Assembly (NCBI GenBank): GCA_049802875.1
Contig: JBARNH010000036.1
Span: forward strand, 13,487 to 77,486
Direction of reading: 5' to 3'
DNA length: 64,000 bases
Source: Lutacidiplasma sp049802875
GTDB lineage: Archaea > Thermoplasmatota > Thermoplasmata > Lutacidiplasmatales > UBA184
Under the pieces are notes generated by a model that had not been told where the DNA came from, did not search any database, and was given only the letters and a program-made list of their open reading frames with translations. Below are positions 25,724 to 32,914 of the stretch, piece by piece. The first letter of the stretch is position 1; every line of letters starts with the position of its first letter. The translations under genes and the position numbers were made by a program.

Positions 25724-26701
25724 ATGAGCTCCCGGTCCGCGCTGGTCACCGGGGTCACCGGACAGGACGGGTCGTACCTCGCGGAGCTCCTGCTCCAGAA
25801 GGGATACTCGGTCACCGGAATCGTCCGTCGGTTGAGCAGCCCGAATCTCAGCAATCTGACTCCCCTGCTCGACCGACTCGAGCTGGTGGACGGCGACCTG
25901 ATTGATCAGACCTCCCTGAGCCAGGCGGTGAAATCCGCGGCGCCGGACGAGGTGTACAATCTCGGCGCTCAATCGTTCGTCGGCGCGTCGTTCTCCCAAC
26001 CGGTCCTGACGGGCGAGATCACCGGCCTGGGAACGCTGAGACTTCTCGAGGCGGTGCGCTCGAACGCACCCGACGCGAGAGTGTACCAAGCGTCGTCCAG
26101 TGAGATGTTCGGCCACGTCGAAACCGAACCCCAGGATGAGGGGACCGCGTTCCACCCACGAAGCCCCTACGGCGTCGCGAAGGTCTACTCGTACTGGGCC
26201 TCCGTGAACTATCGGGAGGCCTACTCGATGTTCATTTCGAACGGGATCCTCTTCAACCACGAATCGCCCCGTCGGGGTCTCGAGTTCGTTACGAGAAAGA
26301 TCACCGATACGGTCGCTCGCATCGCCGCCGGAAAGGCGAAGCACCTGACCCTGGGGAACCTCGAGGCTCGGCGGGACTGGGGGTACGCTCCCGACTACGT
26401 GGACCTCATGTGGCGGACCCTTCAGGCGAAGGAACCGGGTGACTTTGTGGGGGCCACGGGAGAGTCTCACACGGTCCGAGAGTTCGTCCAGACCGCGTTC
26501 GAGGTCGCGGGGATCCGGGATTGGGAGAGTTATCTGCGCACCGACCCCAAATTCAATCGACCGTCCGAAGTCTTCAACTTGAGAGGAAACCCGGCGAAGG
26601 CGAAACGCGTACTCGGCTGGGAGCCGAAGACTCGGTTCGCCGAGCTCGTCCGCACCATGGTCGCCGCCGACCTCGAACGGTACGGTCAGAGCCTGAAGTG
26701 A
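25724..26701 (+). CDS. gmd: GDP-mannose 4,6-dehydratase
   Basis: The 325-residue extended SDR starts ALVTGVTGQDGSYLAELLLQ, diagnostic of GMD, then has NLGAQSFVGASF, YQASSSEMFGHV and the catalytic SPYGVAKVYSYW (intact YxxxK). NGILFNHESPRRGLEFVTRK is also GMD-specific. It converts GDP-mannose to GDP-4-keto-6-deoxymannose, precursor of GDP-rhamnose, GDP-fucose or GDP-perosamine; no dedicated reductase or epimerase for GDP sugars is obvious next to it. Its own TATA box suggests separate transcription. Length is slightly short of the usual 340-370. Confidence 0.93.
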   Translation: MSSRSALVTGVTGQDGSYLAELLLQKGYSVTGIVRRLSSPNLSNLTPLLDRLELVDGDLIDQTSLSQAVKSAAPDEVYNLGAQSFVGASFSQPVLTGEITGLGTLRLLEAVRSNAPDARVYQASSSEMFGHVETEPQDEGTAFHPRSPYGVAKVYSYWASVNYREAYSMFISNGILFNHESPRRGLEFVTRKITDTVARIAAGKAKHLTLGNLEARRDWGYAPDYVDLMWRTLQAKEPGDFVGATGESHTVREFVQTAFEVAGIRDWESYLRTDPKFNRPSEVFNLRGNPAKAKRVLGWEPKTRFAELVRTMVAADLERYGQSLK

Positions 26702-26773
26702 ACCCCGACGCCGCCGTCCCCACCATCGATGGGAAGGGCCGTACGGGCCGATTGCCTCCGCGGGTAGATCCGG

Positions 26774-27799
26774 TTACGATGAACCTTGCTGGCCCGGTCC
26801 GGAGCTGCCCTCCGTCGTGGGCTTCGGAGGGTCGATGTGCCCCTTCGTGGTTCGCAACTGCTCCCAGTTCGGATCGGGGACTCCCCATGCCCGAGAGGAA
26901 ATCCCGGCCCACACCCGGGTGAGCACCTCGAGAGCGACAAGGGTCGTCAATGGGAGGAGGTCGCGAGGATGCAACCGGAGGTAGCCCGCGAACGCAGTGA
27001 GAACGACCGCCATGTCCCAAGACGGCGGATACAGACCTTCTTGCGAGCGCACTCGGTAGATCAGCCCGTTGATACGGATTCGCTGCAGCACATACTCCCG
27101 GAACGTGCTCGGAACTTGGTTGTAGACCACCGCGTTCGGGGCATAAACGCTGCGGACCGATTGGTCTCGTACGAGCCCCCCGAGCCGAACGTCATCGTCT
27201 TCGGACCCGAGAAGGCGGTCAGCGGAATCGCTCCGCACTGCGTACGCCTCCCCGACCTTCGGGACGGCCAACGAGACGCGATGGTGTACCTCCCAGAGCA
27301 TTCGGCCGAGGGTACCGGTAAACGACTCGACTCCCGGAACCGGGATCGGATGAAAACAGACGACGTCGACTGACGGGTCGAGGAACCCTCGGGCGACCTC
27401 CTCGTAGCTGCCCCGCGCCGGGAGAGTGTCCGCCCCCTCCACGAGGATGATGTCCCCCGAGGCGCGGTGGACGCCGACCTGGAGCGCGGCGGCTTTCCCT
27501 TGACGTTTCGGCTGGATGAGCGCGACGACTCGAGGGTCATCCGCGGAGACCTTGAGTACGATGTTGTCGGTACCGTCCGTGCACCCACTCGCCACGACCA
27601 CTACCTCCCGGACTCGAAACGACCCTCCCGTTTCGCTGAGCACCGCTCTCAGCATGTTCTCAACGTTGTGGGCTTCGTTGTAGGCGCAGGTGACTACGGA
27701 GATCTCGAACGGAGGCCCCCGCCGACGCGAACCGGCCGGTCGTACCGCGGTGCCCGAGAGGTCGGAGCCTCCCGGCGGGGGAGGATCGGGAGTCGACAT
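26774..27799 (-). CDS. Family 2 glycosyltransferase, membrane-associated
   Basis: The 341-residue protein has a GT-A domain: EISVVTCAYNEAHNVENML, VVVASGCTDGTDNIV, then KRQGKAAALQVGVHRASGD and ILVEGADTLPARGS, with EGAD in the place of the DxD metal site. Residues RVRSQEGLYPPSWDMAVVLT and DLLPLTTLVALEVLTRVWAG near the C-terminus are probably membrane-associated. It should transfer a sugar from a nucleotide donor to a lipid carrier or glycan. The next gene upstream on the strand is the DPM1-like enzyme. Confidence 0.85.
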   Translation of the reverse strand: MSTPDPPPPGGSDLSGTAVRPAGSRRRGPPFEISVVTCAYNEAHNVENMLRAVLSETGGSFRVREVVVVASGCTDGTDNIVLKVSADDPRVVALIQPKRQGKAAALQVGVHRASGDIILVEGADTLPARGSYEEVARGFLDPSVDVVCFHPIPVPGVESFTGTLGRMLWEVHHRVSLAVPKVGEAYAVRSDSADRLLGSEDDDVRLGGLVRDQSVRSVYAPNAVVYNQVPSTFREYVLQRIRINGLIYRVRSQEGLYPPSWDMAVVLTAFAGYLRLHPRDLLPLTTLVALEVLTRVWAGISSRAWGVPDPNWEQLRTTKGHIDPPKPTTEGSSGPGQQGSS

Positions 27800-27947
27800 T
27801 GGAACAGGAGTGAGCCCGGAGCGACCCTAATGTTGTCGCCCGACGAGTCGCAGGACGGGTACGCCGCGAACGGCCAACTGTACCACCGAGAAGTCGGACA
27901 GTCCCCCCACGGGAGGGAATCTCCCGAGTGGATGGCGATCGAGGTCA

Positions 27948-28916
27948 CTATTGCTCGTTTTCTCCGGCGACGCCGGCCGAGGACCCGGCCAGCTGGTCCG
28001 CGCCGGGAAACGCGAATCGGTCCACGTGGAGTGGCTGACGCGGCGCGCGCGCCAGGTGACGATCCAAAAGCAGCTCCCGGAGGAAGACGAAAGCGGTGGT
28101 GACAAACGCAAGCCCCGGCACGATCTTGGAGTCGCCGTGACGGCGCTCCTCGAATCGGTACGGGATTTCACAGGTCCGAAGTTTCCCGTTCGTGGCGAGC
28201 AGGAACGGGACCAGTTCGAAGCCGAGATGTCCTTCACGATTGTGTTTCACTACCTCGAGGTCGATTCCGACGAACCCGGAGAGGGGGTCGCTCAGGTGTT
28301 TAGTCCGCGGAAGGAGAGCGTGGGTGAGCCAAGCGGCCCCCCTCGAGATGATGCTCCGGACGAGCTTTCGGTCGGTGGTCGAACCGCCGGCCGTGTATCG
28401 ACTGGCGACGACCATGTCGTACCCCTGGCGCAACTTCGCATAGATCTCCGGGATCGCGCTCGGCGGGTGCTGGAGATCCGAGTCCATGACAATCGCATAC
28501 CGAACCCGGGTCCAGCGGAGGCCCTGGAGCCTCGCATTGAGTAGTCCGTTGCTCGCTCGATTGAGGACCGGAAGCACGCCCGGGTGACCGGACTCCCAGG
28601 ATTCGATCTGATCGATGGTCCCATCCGTGCTTCCATCGTCCACGATCACGACCTCGTGGGGGAAGTCGCACCCACGTTCGATCTCCTGCAGCAGGCGAGG
28701 CAGGTTGGTCGCCTCGTTCAACGTCGCGAGCACGATACAGGCCTCCGTGCGGCTGACCGGAGCCTGCGGAGCGACCCGGCTAGAAAAGAGACCCAAATCT
28801 CCGTGATACCCGACTCCGTGCGGGAACGACGGCGCGACCATCTCACCCACCGCGCTCATACTAACTCCCACCCCCTCGGAGATCCCCGGCTCGCCGCCTG
28901 CATAATTCGGTGACAT
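27948..28916 (-). CDS. Dolichol-phosphate mannose synthase-like glycosyltransferase (DPM1 group)
   Basis: The 322-residue protein has a GT2 domain: ACIVLATLNEATNLPRLLQE, VVIVDDGSTDGTIDQIE, IVMDSDLQHPPSAIPEIY with the DSD metal site, and MVVASRYTAGGSTTDRKLVR. Next comes LSDPLSGFVGIDLEVVK and GFELVPFLLATNGKLRTCEIPYRF, all typical of DPM1. It makes polyprenyl-phosphate-linked sugar, the donor that GT-C enzymes use, which fits the GT-C genes nearby. It lacks the long C-terminal GtrA-like membrane part. I chose the ATG at 28916; a TTG one codon earlier is also open. Confidence 0.88.
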   Translation of the reverse strand: MSPNYAGGEPGISEGVGVSMSAVGEMVAPSFPHGVGYHGDLGLFSSRVAPQAPVSRTEACIVLATLNEATNLPRLLQEIERGCDFPHEVVIVDDGSTDGTIDQIESWESGHPGVLPVLNRASNGLLNARLQGLRWTRVRYAIVMDSDLQHPPSAIPEIYAKLRQGYDMVVASRYTAGGSTTDRKLVRSIISRGAAWLTHALLPRTKHLSDPLSGFVGIDLEVVKHNREGHLGFELVPFLLATNGKLRTCEIPYRFEERRHGDSKIVPGLAFVTTAFVFLRELLLDRHLARAPRQPLHVDRFAFPGADQLAGSSAGVAGENEQ

Positions 28917-29110
28917 CAATCCTTGAATCTGTCGCGCACCGCGCTCGCGGGGCCGTTGACGGGAATACCGTCATTTCAGTCGACACCCTTCCCTCTAGGT
29001 AAAGATGACACCCGCTCTCGCGACGCCTCTCGGGTCGCCCCGGGTGCGGTCGGACGGCGCTTACGTCTCGAATTCACCATGGGGCCCATCAACCAACCGT
29101 CGGCCGGGGG

Positions 29111-29119
29111 GTATAAATG
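29111..29119 (+). promoter_or_regulatory. Strong TATA box with no protein gene downstream
   Basis: GTATAAATG on the plus strand is a near-consensus archaeal TATA box preceded by a G-rich stretch. Transcription would start around 29138-29145, just ahead of the hairpin at 29154-29203. No convincing coding frame follows. Confidence 0.5.
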
Positions 29120-29139
29120 GACGTGTCTTGATTCGACGA

Positions 29140-29203
29140 TTCCCCGGGCCCGAGGTCTGACGGATAATCCTTCGCTTCCCTGGCAAATTGCGGGATTCAG
29201 ACC
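29140..29203 (+). ncRNA. Candidate structured RNA behind a TATA box
   Basis: An extended hairpin can be drawn: outer stem GGTCTG (29154-29159) with CAGACC (29198-29203), a six-base bulge on the 5' side, a second stem AATCC (29166-29170) with GGATT (29193-29197), and an upper CGC/GCG pair closing a 14-base loop. The asymmetric bulge is reminiscent of guide RNA structures, but box C/D or H/ACA motifs are not clear. The region 28917-29281 has no other supportable gene. It may be a small RNA or chance pairing in GC-rich DNA. Confidence 0.3.
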
Positions 29204-29281
29204 GCACCGGTCCTATCCGAGCGGGGTCGGCGGAACATCTCCGGAACTGTGTTGCGTCCACTGCCCGCGAGGGTGGTCGGA

Positions 29282-29683
29282 TCATCGTAGAGCTCCGCTC
29301 GACTCCGCCAGCCGGGCGTGTCGGGCGGAGGTTATCTCAGCGAGTACCGGCCCCGAAGGAGTCTCCCGGTTCAGCTTGAACTCTCGGCCGTCCAGCTCGA
29401 TTCCCGGAATCTCGAGTCGATCACCGTACCCGATCGGTATCGAGAATTCGCGGGTGGAGAAGGTACGGATTCGGTCGAGCCGCGCGGTAAACAAAGCGGG
29501 CTTGACTAGCTTTCCTCCGCTAAAGAGCCCGGCCTGGCGGAAGAATAGGCACCGACGAGTGGTAAGGACCAGCAATCCCCGTACCCCTCTCGCGCCCCGC
29601 CGTCCCAGCATCTCCACCGGCCAGCCACCGAGGGTGTGCTCTCCCGTCTCCAGCTCCACCGGGTCGGGGGGATGGTCCGTCAC
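29282..29683 (-). CDS. Small protein with PH-like domain
   Basis: The 133-residue protein reads like a bacterial/archaeal PH or GRAM-type beta-sandwich: GLLVLTTRRCLFFRQAGLFS, then the paired strands FTARLDRIRTFSTREF and DRLEIPGIELDGREFKLN, closed by a helix. Such domains often act at membranes or as adaptors. The likely start is GTG at 29683; an ATG at MLGRRGARG is possible. Its stop is about 360 bases from the DPM1-like gene. Function unknown. Confidence 0.65.
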   Translation of the reverse strand: MTDHPPDPVELETGEHTLGGWPVEMLGRRGARGVRGLLVLTTRRCLFFRQAGLFSGGKLVKPALFTARLDRIRTFSTREFSIPIGYGDRLEIPGIELDGREFKLNRETPSGPVLAEITSARHARLAESSGALR

Positions 29684-29895
29684 ACGGGGCTCGACATTCT
29701 CGGGAGAGTTGAGAAGGTTGCGTCGCTTCGCAGAGCCCTGGCGAGGCCCGCGGGGTCGGTCCTCGGCCTTCTCCGCGCCGGGCTCCCGGCGAACTAACTC
29801 CGAGGGCGGGCCCTAGACTCACAACGGCGCCTCTCCCTCGCGAAACTGCAGCGTTAATCTTCCGGAGGGGGTGCGCCGAACGTGCGGAGCGTCCG

Positions 29896-30570
29896 ATGAC
29901 CACGGTCCGGACGATCGCCACTCACGACGTCGTCGCGACCGCTTACCCCCGGCCCGTGACCGAGCGGGACGAGATCGGTATGGCGGCGGGGAAGGCCATT
30001 GACGAAGCCCTCTCGCGTTTCAGCTACGAGTACAGCCAGTCTCGTCGGGCTACGTTCACCGCGATGGGCCGGTGGGCGACCGAGGTCCTAGACGCCGAGC
30101 TCGCGGACGCCGACGTCCAGTTATCGGTGGGGCAACGCGATCAACAGCTGGCGGAGGTCTTCGGGGTGCTCCGCGCGTTTCGTAACAGCGAGCTGATGGG
30201 CTTGACTCGACCCCGGAGTCGGATGATTTTGATCAACGAACAGATCGGTGTCTACGCACAGCCGGACTATTGGGATGGTAAGGACCGGTTCTACGAGATG
30301 AAGAGCTACCAGGCGAGCCCAATGCCCCCCGACGTGCGTCTCCAAATCCAGCTCTTCCAGTGCGCTTTCCCCGGGTTTCGGGCGTTTCTCGCTTCCTTTG
30401 ACCGTCACGCGACGCCGGTATCCACCAGCATCGAGCCGGTCGAGCCTCCGGCTCCCGCAGCCCGGGATACGGTGCTGAAACTTGCGTTCCAGACCGGCGT
30501 CGAAAAGGGCACCGCCAAGGTGCTGGAATACATCGACAATCCAGCGGTTCGGTATTCGATCGACCTGTAG
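29896..30570 (+). CDS. PD-(D/E)XK nuclease-like protein
   Basis: The 224-residue protein shows a plausible endonuclease core: INEQIGVYAQPDYWDG with D124, RFYEMKSYQ with E134-x-K136, and LQIQLFQCAFPGF with Q152. This D-ExK-Q order is that of RecB/Cas4-like PD-(D/E)XK domains. The N-terminal helical part (residues 20-100) resembles the segment preceding that core in Cas4-type nucleases, but no cysteine cluster for an iron-sulfur site is present. No CRISPR or helicase gene is nearby, so a stand-alone role in DNA repair or defence is the most I can infer. A GTTAATC promoter core is at 29853-29859. Confidence 0.6.
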   Translation: MTTVRTIATHDVVATAYPRPVTERDEIGMAAGKAIDEALSRFSYEYSQSRRATFTAMGRWATEVLDAELADADVQLSVGQRDQQLAEVFGVLRAFRNSELMGLTRPRSRMILINEQIGVYAQPDYWDGKDRFYEMKSYQASPMPPDVRLQIQLFQCAFPGFRAFLASFDRHATPVSTSIEPVEPPAPAARDTVLKLAFQTGVEKGTAKVLEYIDNPAVRYSIDL

Positions 30571-30727
30571 GATCTGAACCGGGGCCTCAGATGGGGAGAA
30601 GCCCAACCAGATCCCGGAGCGAGATTCCCCTTCCTCGAAATCGCATTCGACAGATTCAACTAACCCGAATCCTTAGCACACCCGAGCGCCGGTGAACCAG
30701 GGCGGCCTCAGTAGGCGAAGGGAAACA

Positions 30728-31051
30728 ATGCCACTCTACATGTTTCAGTTCAGTTACAGCACGGAAGCTTGGGCGAACCTCATTCGTCAGCCGGAGGACC
30801 GCGCCGCCTCGATCGATGCAATGGCAAAGTCCCTGGGGGGACGGCTCGTTTCCTTGTACTACCATCTCGGGGAGTACGACGGGACGGCACTCCTGGAGGC
30901 TCCGGACGACGCCCGGGCTAACGCACTGATCTTGAGTGTGGTCGCCAGCGGAGCCCTCCGATCCTCAAGGACTACGCGTCTTTACTCGCCGAAGGAGCTG
31001 GTCGAGACACTCACCTTGGCCGGAAAGTCGACCTATCGACCCCCCGGCTAG
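30728..31051 (+). CDS. GYD-domain protein
   Basis: The 107-residue protein matches the GYD domain: MPLYMFQFSYSTEAWANLI, then SLGGRLVSLYYHLGEYDGTA with the family-naming G-E-Y-D, then DDARANALILSVVASGALRS and YSPKELVETL. It is a ferredoxin-like dimeric alpha-beta barrel of unknown function, related in fold to the MPTase/YCII group. I chose ATG at 30728; an upstream in-frame start at 30692 would add an unlikely basic leader. Confidence 0.85.
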   Translation: MPLYMFQFSYSTEAWANLIRQPEDRAASIDAMAKSLGGRLVSLYYHLGEYDGTALLEAPDDARANALILSVVASGALRSSRTTRLYSPKELVETLTLAGKSTYRPPG

Positions 31052-31092
31052 GCACCGGCAGCGGCCGGACCCGATCTCGCCGCTTCGACGTC

Positions 31093-31629
31093 CTACCCCG
31101 ATTTCGGGTAGGAGACAATCGTCTCGAGCATCGCCCGATGCGCTTTTTCCATGCGGTGCGACCGCAAAGTCGTCGAATCGAGCGGGCCGCGGGCGGACTC
31201 GAGTGCCGGATGGTCGAAATCGACGTCCTCCGCCAACCCCGGACGAAGCTCCGGGGCGTCGAGCACTTCTCCGTAACGTTTGATCAGCTCCGAGAAGCCG
31301 TGCAGGAGGGGGAGTGCATCGCGGCCCTTGTCCGAGAGTACGTAAATCGGCCGTCGGGGGTTCGCATCGACTAAGGCTTTCCGCACGTATCCCTCCTCCC
31401 GGAGCTGCTTCAGGCGCAAGGACAGGATTCGACGACTCAGCCGCGGCTGGGAATGGAGAAGTTGACCGAACGTGACTCCGCGGTCGGTGGCTGCCCGCCC
31501 AAGGATCTGGAGAGTCCATTTCTTCCCGAGGACCCCGATTCGCATACCCAGAGGGACGTCGTCGTCACGGACCTTCCGAACCAGCCGACGGACCGGAGGG
31601 AGCCGGACCGGGGGTAGCGGCGCAATCAT
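31093..31629 (-). CDS. HxlR-family winged-helix regulator
   Basis: The 178-residue protein has the HxlR domain: GVLGKKWTLQILGRAATD, VTFGQLLHSQPRLSRRILSLRLKQLREEGYV and RRPIYVLSDKGRDALPLLHG. HxlR proteins usually respond to reactive or small organic molecules. The N- and C-terminal extensions lack recognisable domains. I chose ATG at 31629, with GGCGGGG just upstream, over the TTG at 31641. It is convergent with the GYD gene. Confidence 0.88.
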   Translation of the reverse strand: MIAPLPPVRLPPVRRLVRKVRDDDVPLGMRIGVLGKKWTLQILGRAATDRGVTFGQLLHSQPRLSRRILSLRLKQLREEGYVRKALVDANPRRPIYVLSDKGRDALPLLHGFSELIKRYGEVLDAPELRPGLAEDVDFDHPALESARGPLDSTTLRSHRMEKAHRAMLETIVSYPKSG

Positions 31630-31641
31630 GAACCCCGCCAA

Positions 31642-31872
31642 AAAGCGGTGGGTAGGATATCTAGCCGGCTAGGGAAGCAATTGTTACCTGGGCCTCTTGC
31701 CGCCGGGTCGATGAGGAACTCCCCTGGTGGCGCGTCGACGTTCCGTCGTGAGGAAGCGTTCGCGACCAGGTAGCACGTAGTCCGACCCCGACAGGGTCTT
31801 GGATTCTTCGACGATGTGGTCGCGGGGCCGCTAATTTGAGGAGTTGCTCCCACTCTGAAAGGGATCGAATCG
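31642..31872. other. Gene-free upstream region of hxlR-like gene
   Basis: No supportable gene. On the minus strand AGATATCC (about 31658-31665) could be the TATA box of the HxlR gene. On the plus strand GCTAATTTG (31829-31837) is a promoter-like patch ahead of the possible frameshifted small gene at 31873. Confidence 0.4.
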
Positions 31873-32062
31873 GTGGACGACAACGCTCAGAGAATGTTGG
31901 AGGGTGCGTGGTCCCGGCTCGAGCGAGTCAACTACCCGGGGGAGCACGGACAGCGAGTATCGCGCGCTCACCGAACTCCTGCTCAACGAAGACGTGGGCT
32001 GCGAAGTGATCGGGACGGTTCGGAACTCGACCCAAGCGGCGATTCGGATCCGCGAACGATAG
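31873..32062 (+). pseudogene. Possible small protein gene broken by a one-base shift
   Basis: Frame 1 from GTG 31873 gives VDDNAQRMLEGAWSRLERVN. After the run of five G at about 31937-31941 the sense continues in the next frame as TDSEYRALTELLLNEDVGCE and ends at the TAG at 32060. Removing one G joins the two into a 62-63 residue helical/beta protein with normal composition. This may be a real frameshift, an assembly error in a homopolymer or coincidence. Family unknown. Between it and 32185 nothing else is seen. Confidence 0.3.
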
Positions 32063-32184
32063 CTCGATCGCGCCTCAACGGACGACCGTTCATGGCTACG
32101 GAGACCGACCGAAGCCTCGGACCGGTGTCGAAGTCCCCGAAAACCGGTCGCCCCGTGGCGGGACCTTTGGGACTTGAGCCCCAT

Positions 32185-32622
32185 TCAAACGGGAAGGAAG
32201 GTGAGGATCCAGAACAGCAGTACGAGCGCAACGAGGAACGTCAGAGTGTTCCTCCACTGCGCCCCCCGCAGCACTCGGGACGGACCGTCCTGGAGGTCGC
32301 CGGTGGGCGAACCGAGCACAAACCGAAGCTTGATCCCCGCGCCGGTCGCGACGGCGGCGAGGCCGAGTGTCCAGAGCAGTCGGGTCACCAGGATGGCGCC
32401 ATCGATGGTGTTGATGTTGGGAGCGGTGCTGGGGTTGAGTCCAACCACTCCCACGATCGTTCCTACGAAGACAAGCAGGAGCCCAATCGCCTTCGAGAGG
32501 AACGCAAGGAAGTCCCAGTTGATCGGCCGCCCCATCGGTGCCATCTGTGCCGGAACGGGCGGGGCCCATGGCGCAGGCGGTAGCGGCGGTGGGGCGCCCG
32601 AGCTCGAAGAGGTGCCGGCCAT
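32185..32622 (-). CDS. Small membrane protein with proline-rich N-terminus
   Basis: The 145-residue protein begins with a 35-residue Pro/Ala-rich cytosolic stretch. Three hydrophobic helices follow: FLSKAIGLLLVFVGTIVGVV, ILVTRLLWTLGLAAVATGAG and LTFLVALVLLFWILTFLPV. The Pro-rich plus TM layout echoes the N-termini of the 49861 and 52641 surface proteins but without their external repeats. A TATA-like box (32645-32653 on the minus strand) lies 23-31 bases upstream of the ATG. Function unknown. Confidence 0.7.
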   Translation of the reverse strand: MAGTSSSSGAPPPLPPAPWAPPVPAQMAPMGRPINWDFLAFLSKAIGLLLVFVGTIVGVVGLNPSTAPNINTIDGAILVTRLLWTLGLAAVATGAGIKLRFVLGSPTGDLQDGPSRVLRGAQWRNTLTFLVALVLLFWILTFLPV

Positions 32623-32644
32623 GCGCGCGCATCACCCCTTCGGC

Positions 32645-32653
32645 CTTAAATCT
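32645..32653 (-). promoter_or_regulatory. TATA-like box of the small membrane protein gene
   Basis: On the minus strand the sequence reads AGATTTAAG, 23-31 bases upstream of the ATG at 32622, consistent with a leaderless mRNA. Confidence 0.45.
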
Positions 32654-32914
32654 TCGGGCACACGGTGAACAGAGGCGCCCGGGACCCCCCGAGGACCAAG
32701 ACCCTCTCCGCGCCGCCTCTCATCAGACCGGCGACCGGGATTGATGGCGGGTCGCGTGGTCGCGTTCGGATCCGAGCTCAAGTCGGGCAGGACGACGCGA
32801 CTACCCCGAGATCGTAGCCATTCGACGCCCGTGCCGGGCGCTCTGGTAGGCAGTGGAACTCACTCCTGAAATAGGTGTCCCGTGAGGAGTTATCCGTAGG
32901 GTCTGAGGAACGGG

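Noticed and set aside
25354..25905. Plus-strand frame in the gene-free interval before the GDP-mannose dehydratase
   Set aside because: Runs into the dehydratase gene in another frame and shows no protein-like pattern.
16000..29000. Complete dTDP-L-rhamnose pathway
   Set aside because: RmlA-, RmlC- and RmlD-like genes are present, but no clear RmlB and the RmlC/RmlD catalytic positions are changed, so the end product cannot be called rhamnose from sequence.
28923..29816. 297-residue plus-strand frame spanning the region of the PH-like gene
   Set aside because: Low-complexity Ser/Arg/Pro composition; the minus strand carries a coherent PH-like protein, and the candidate RNA lies inside.
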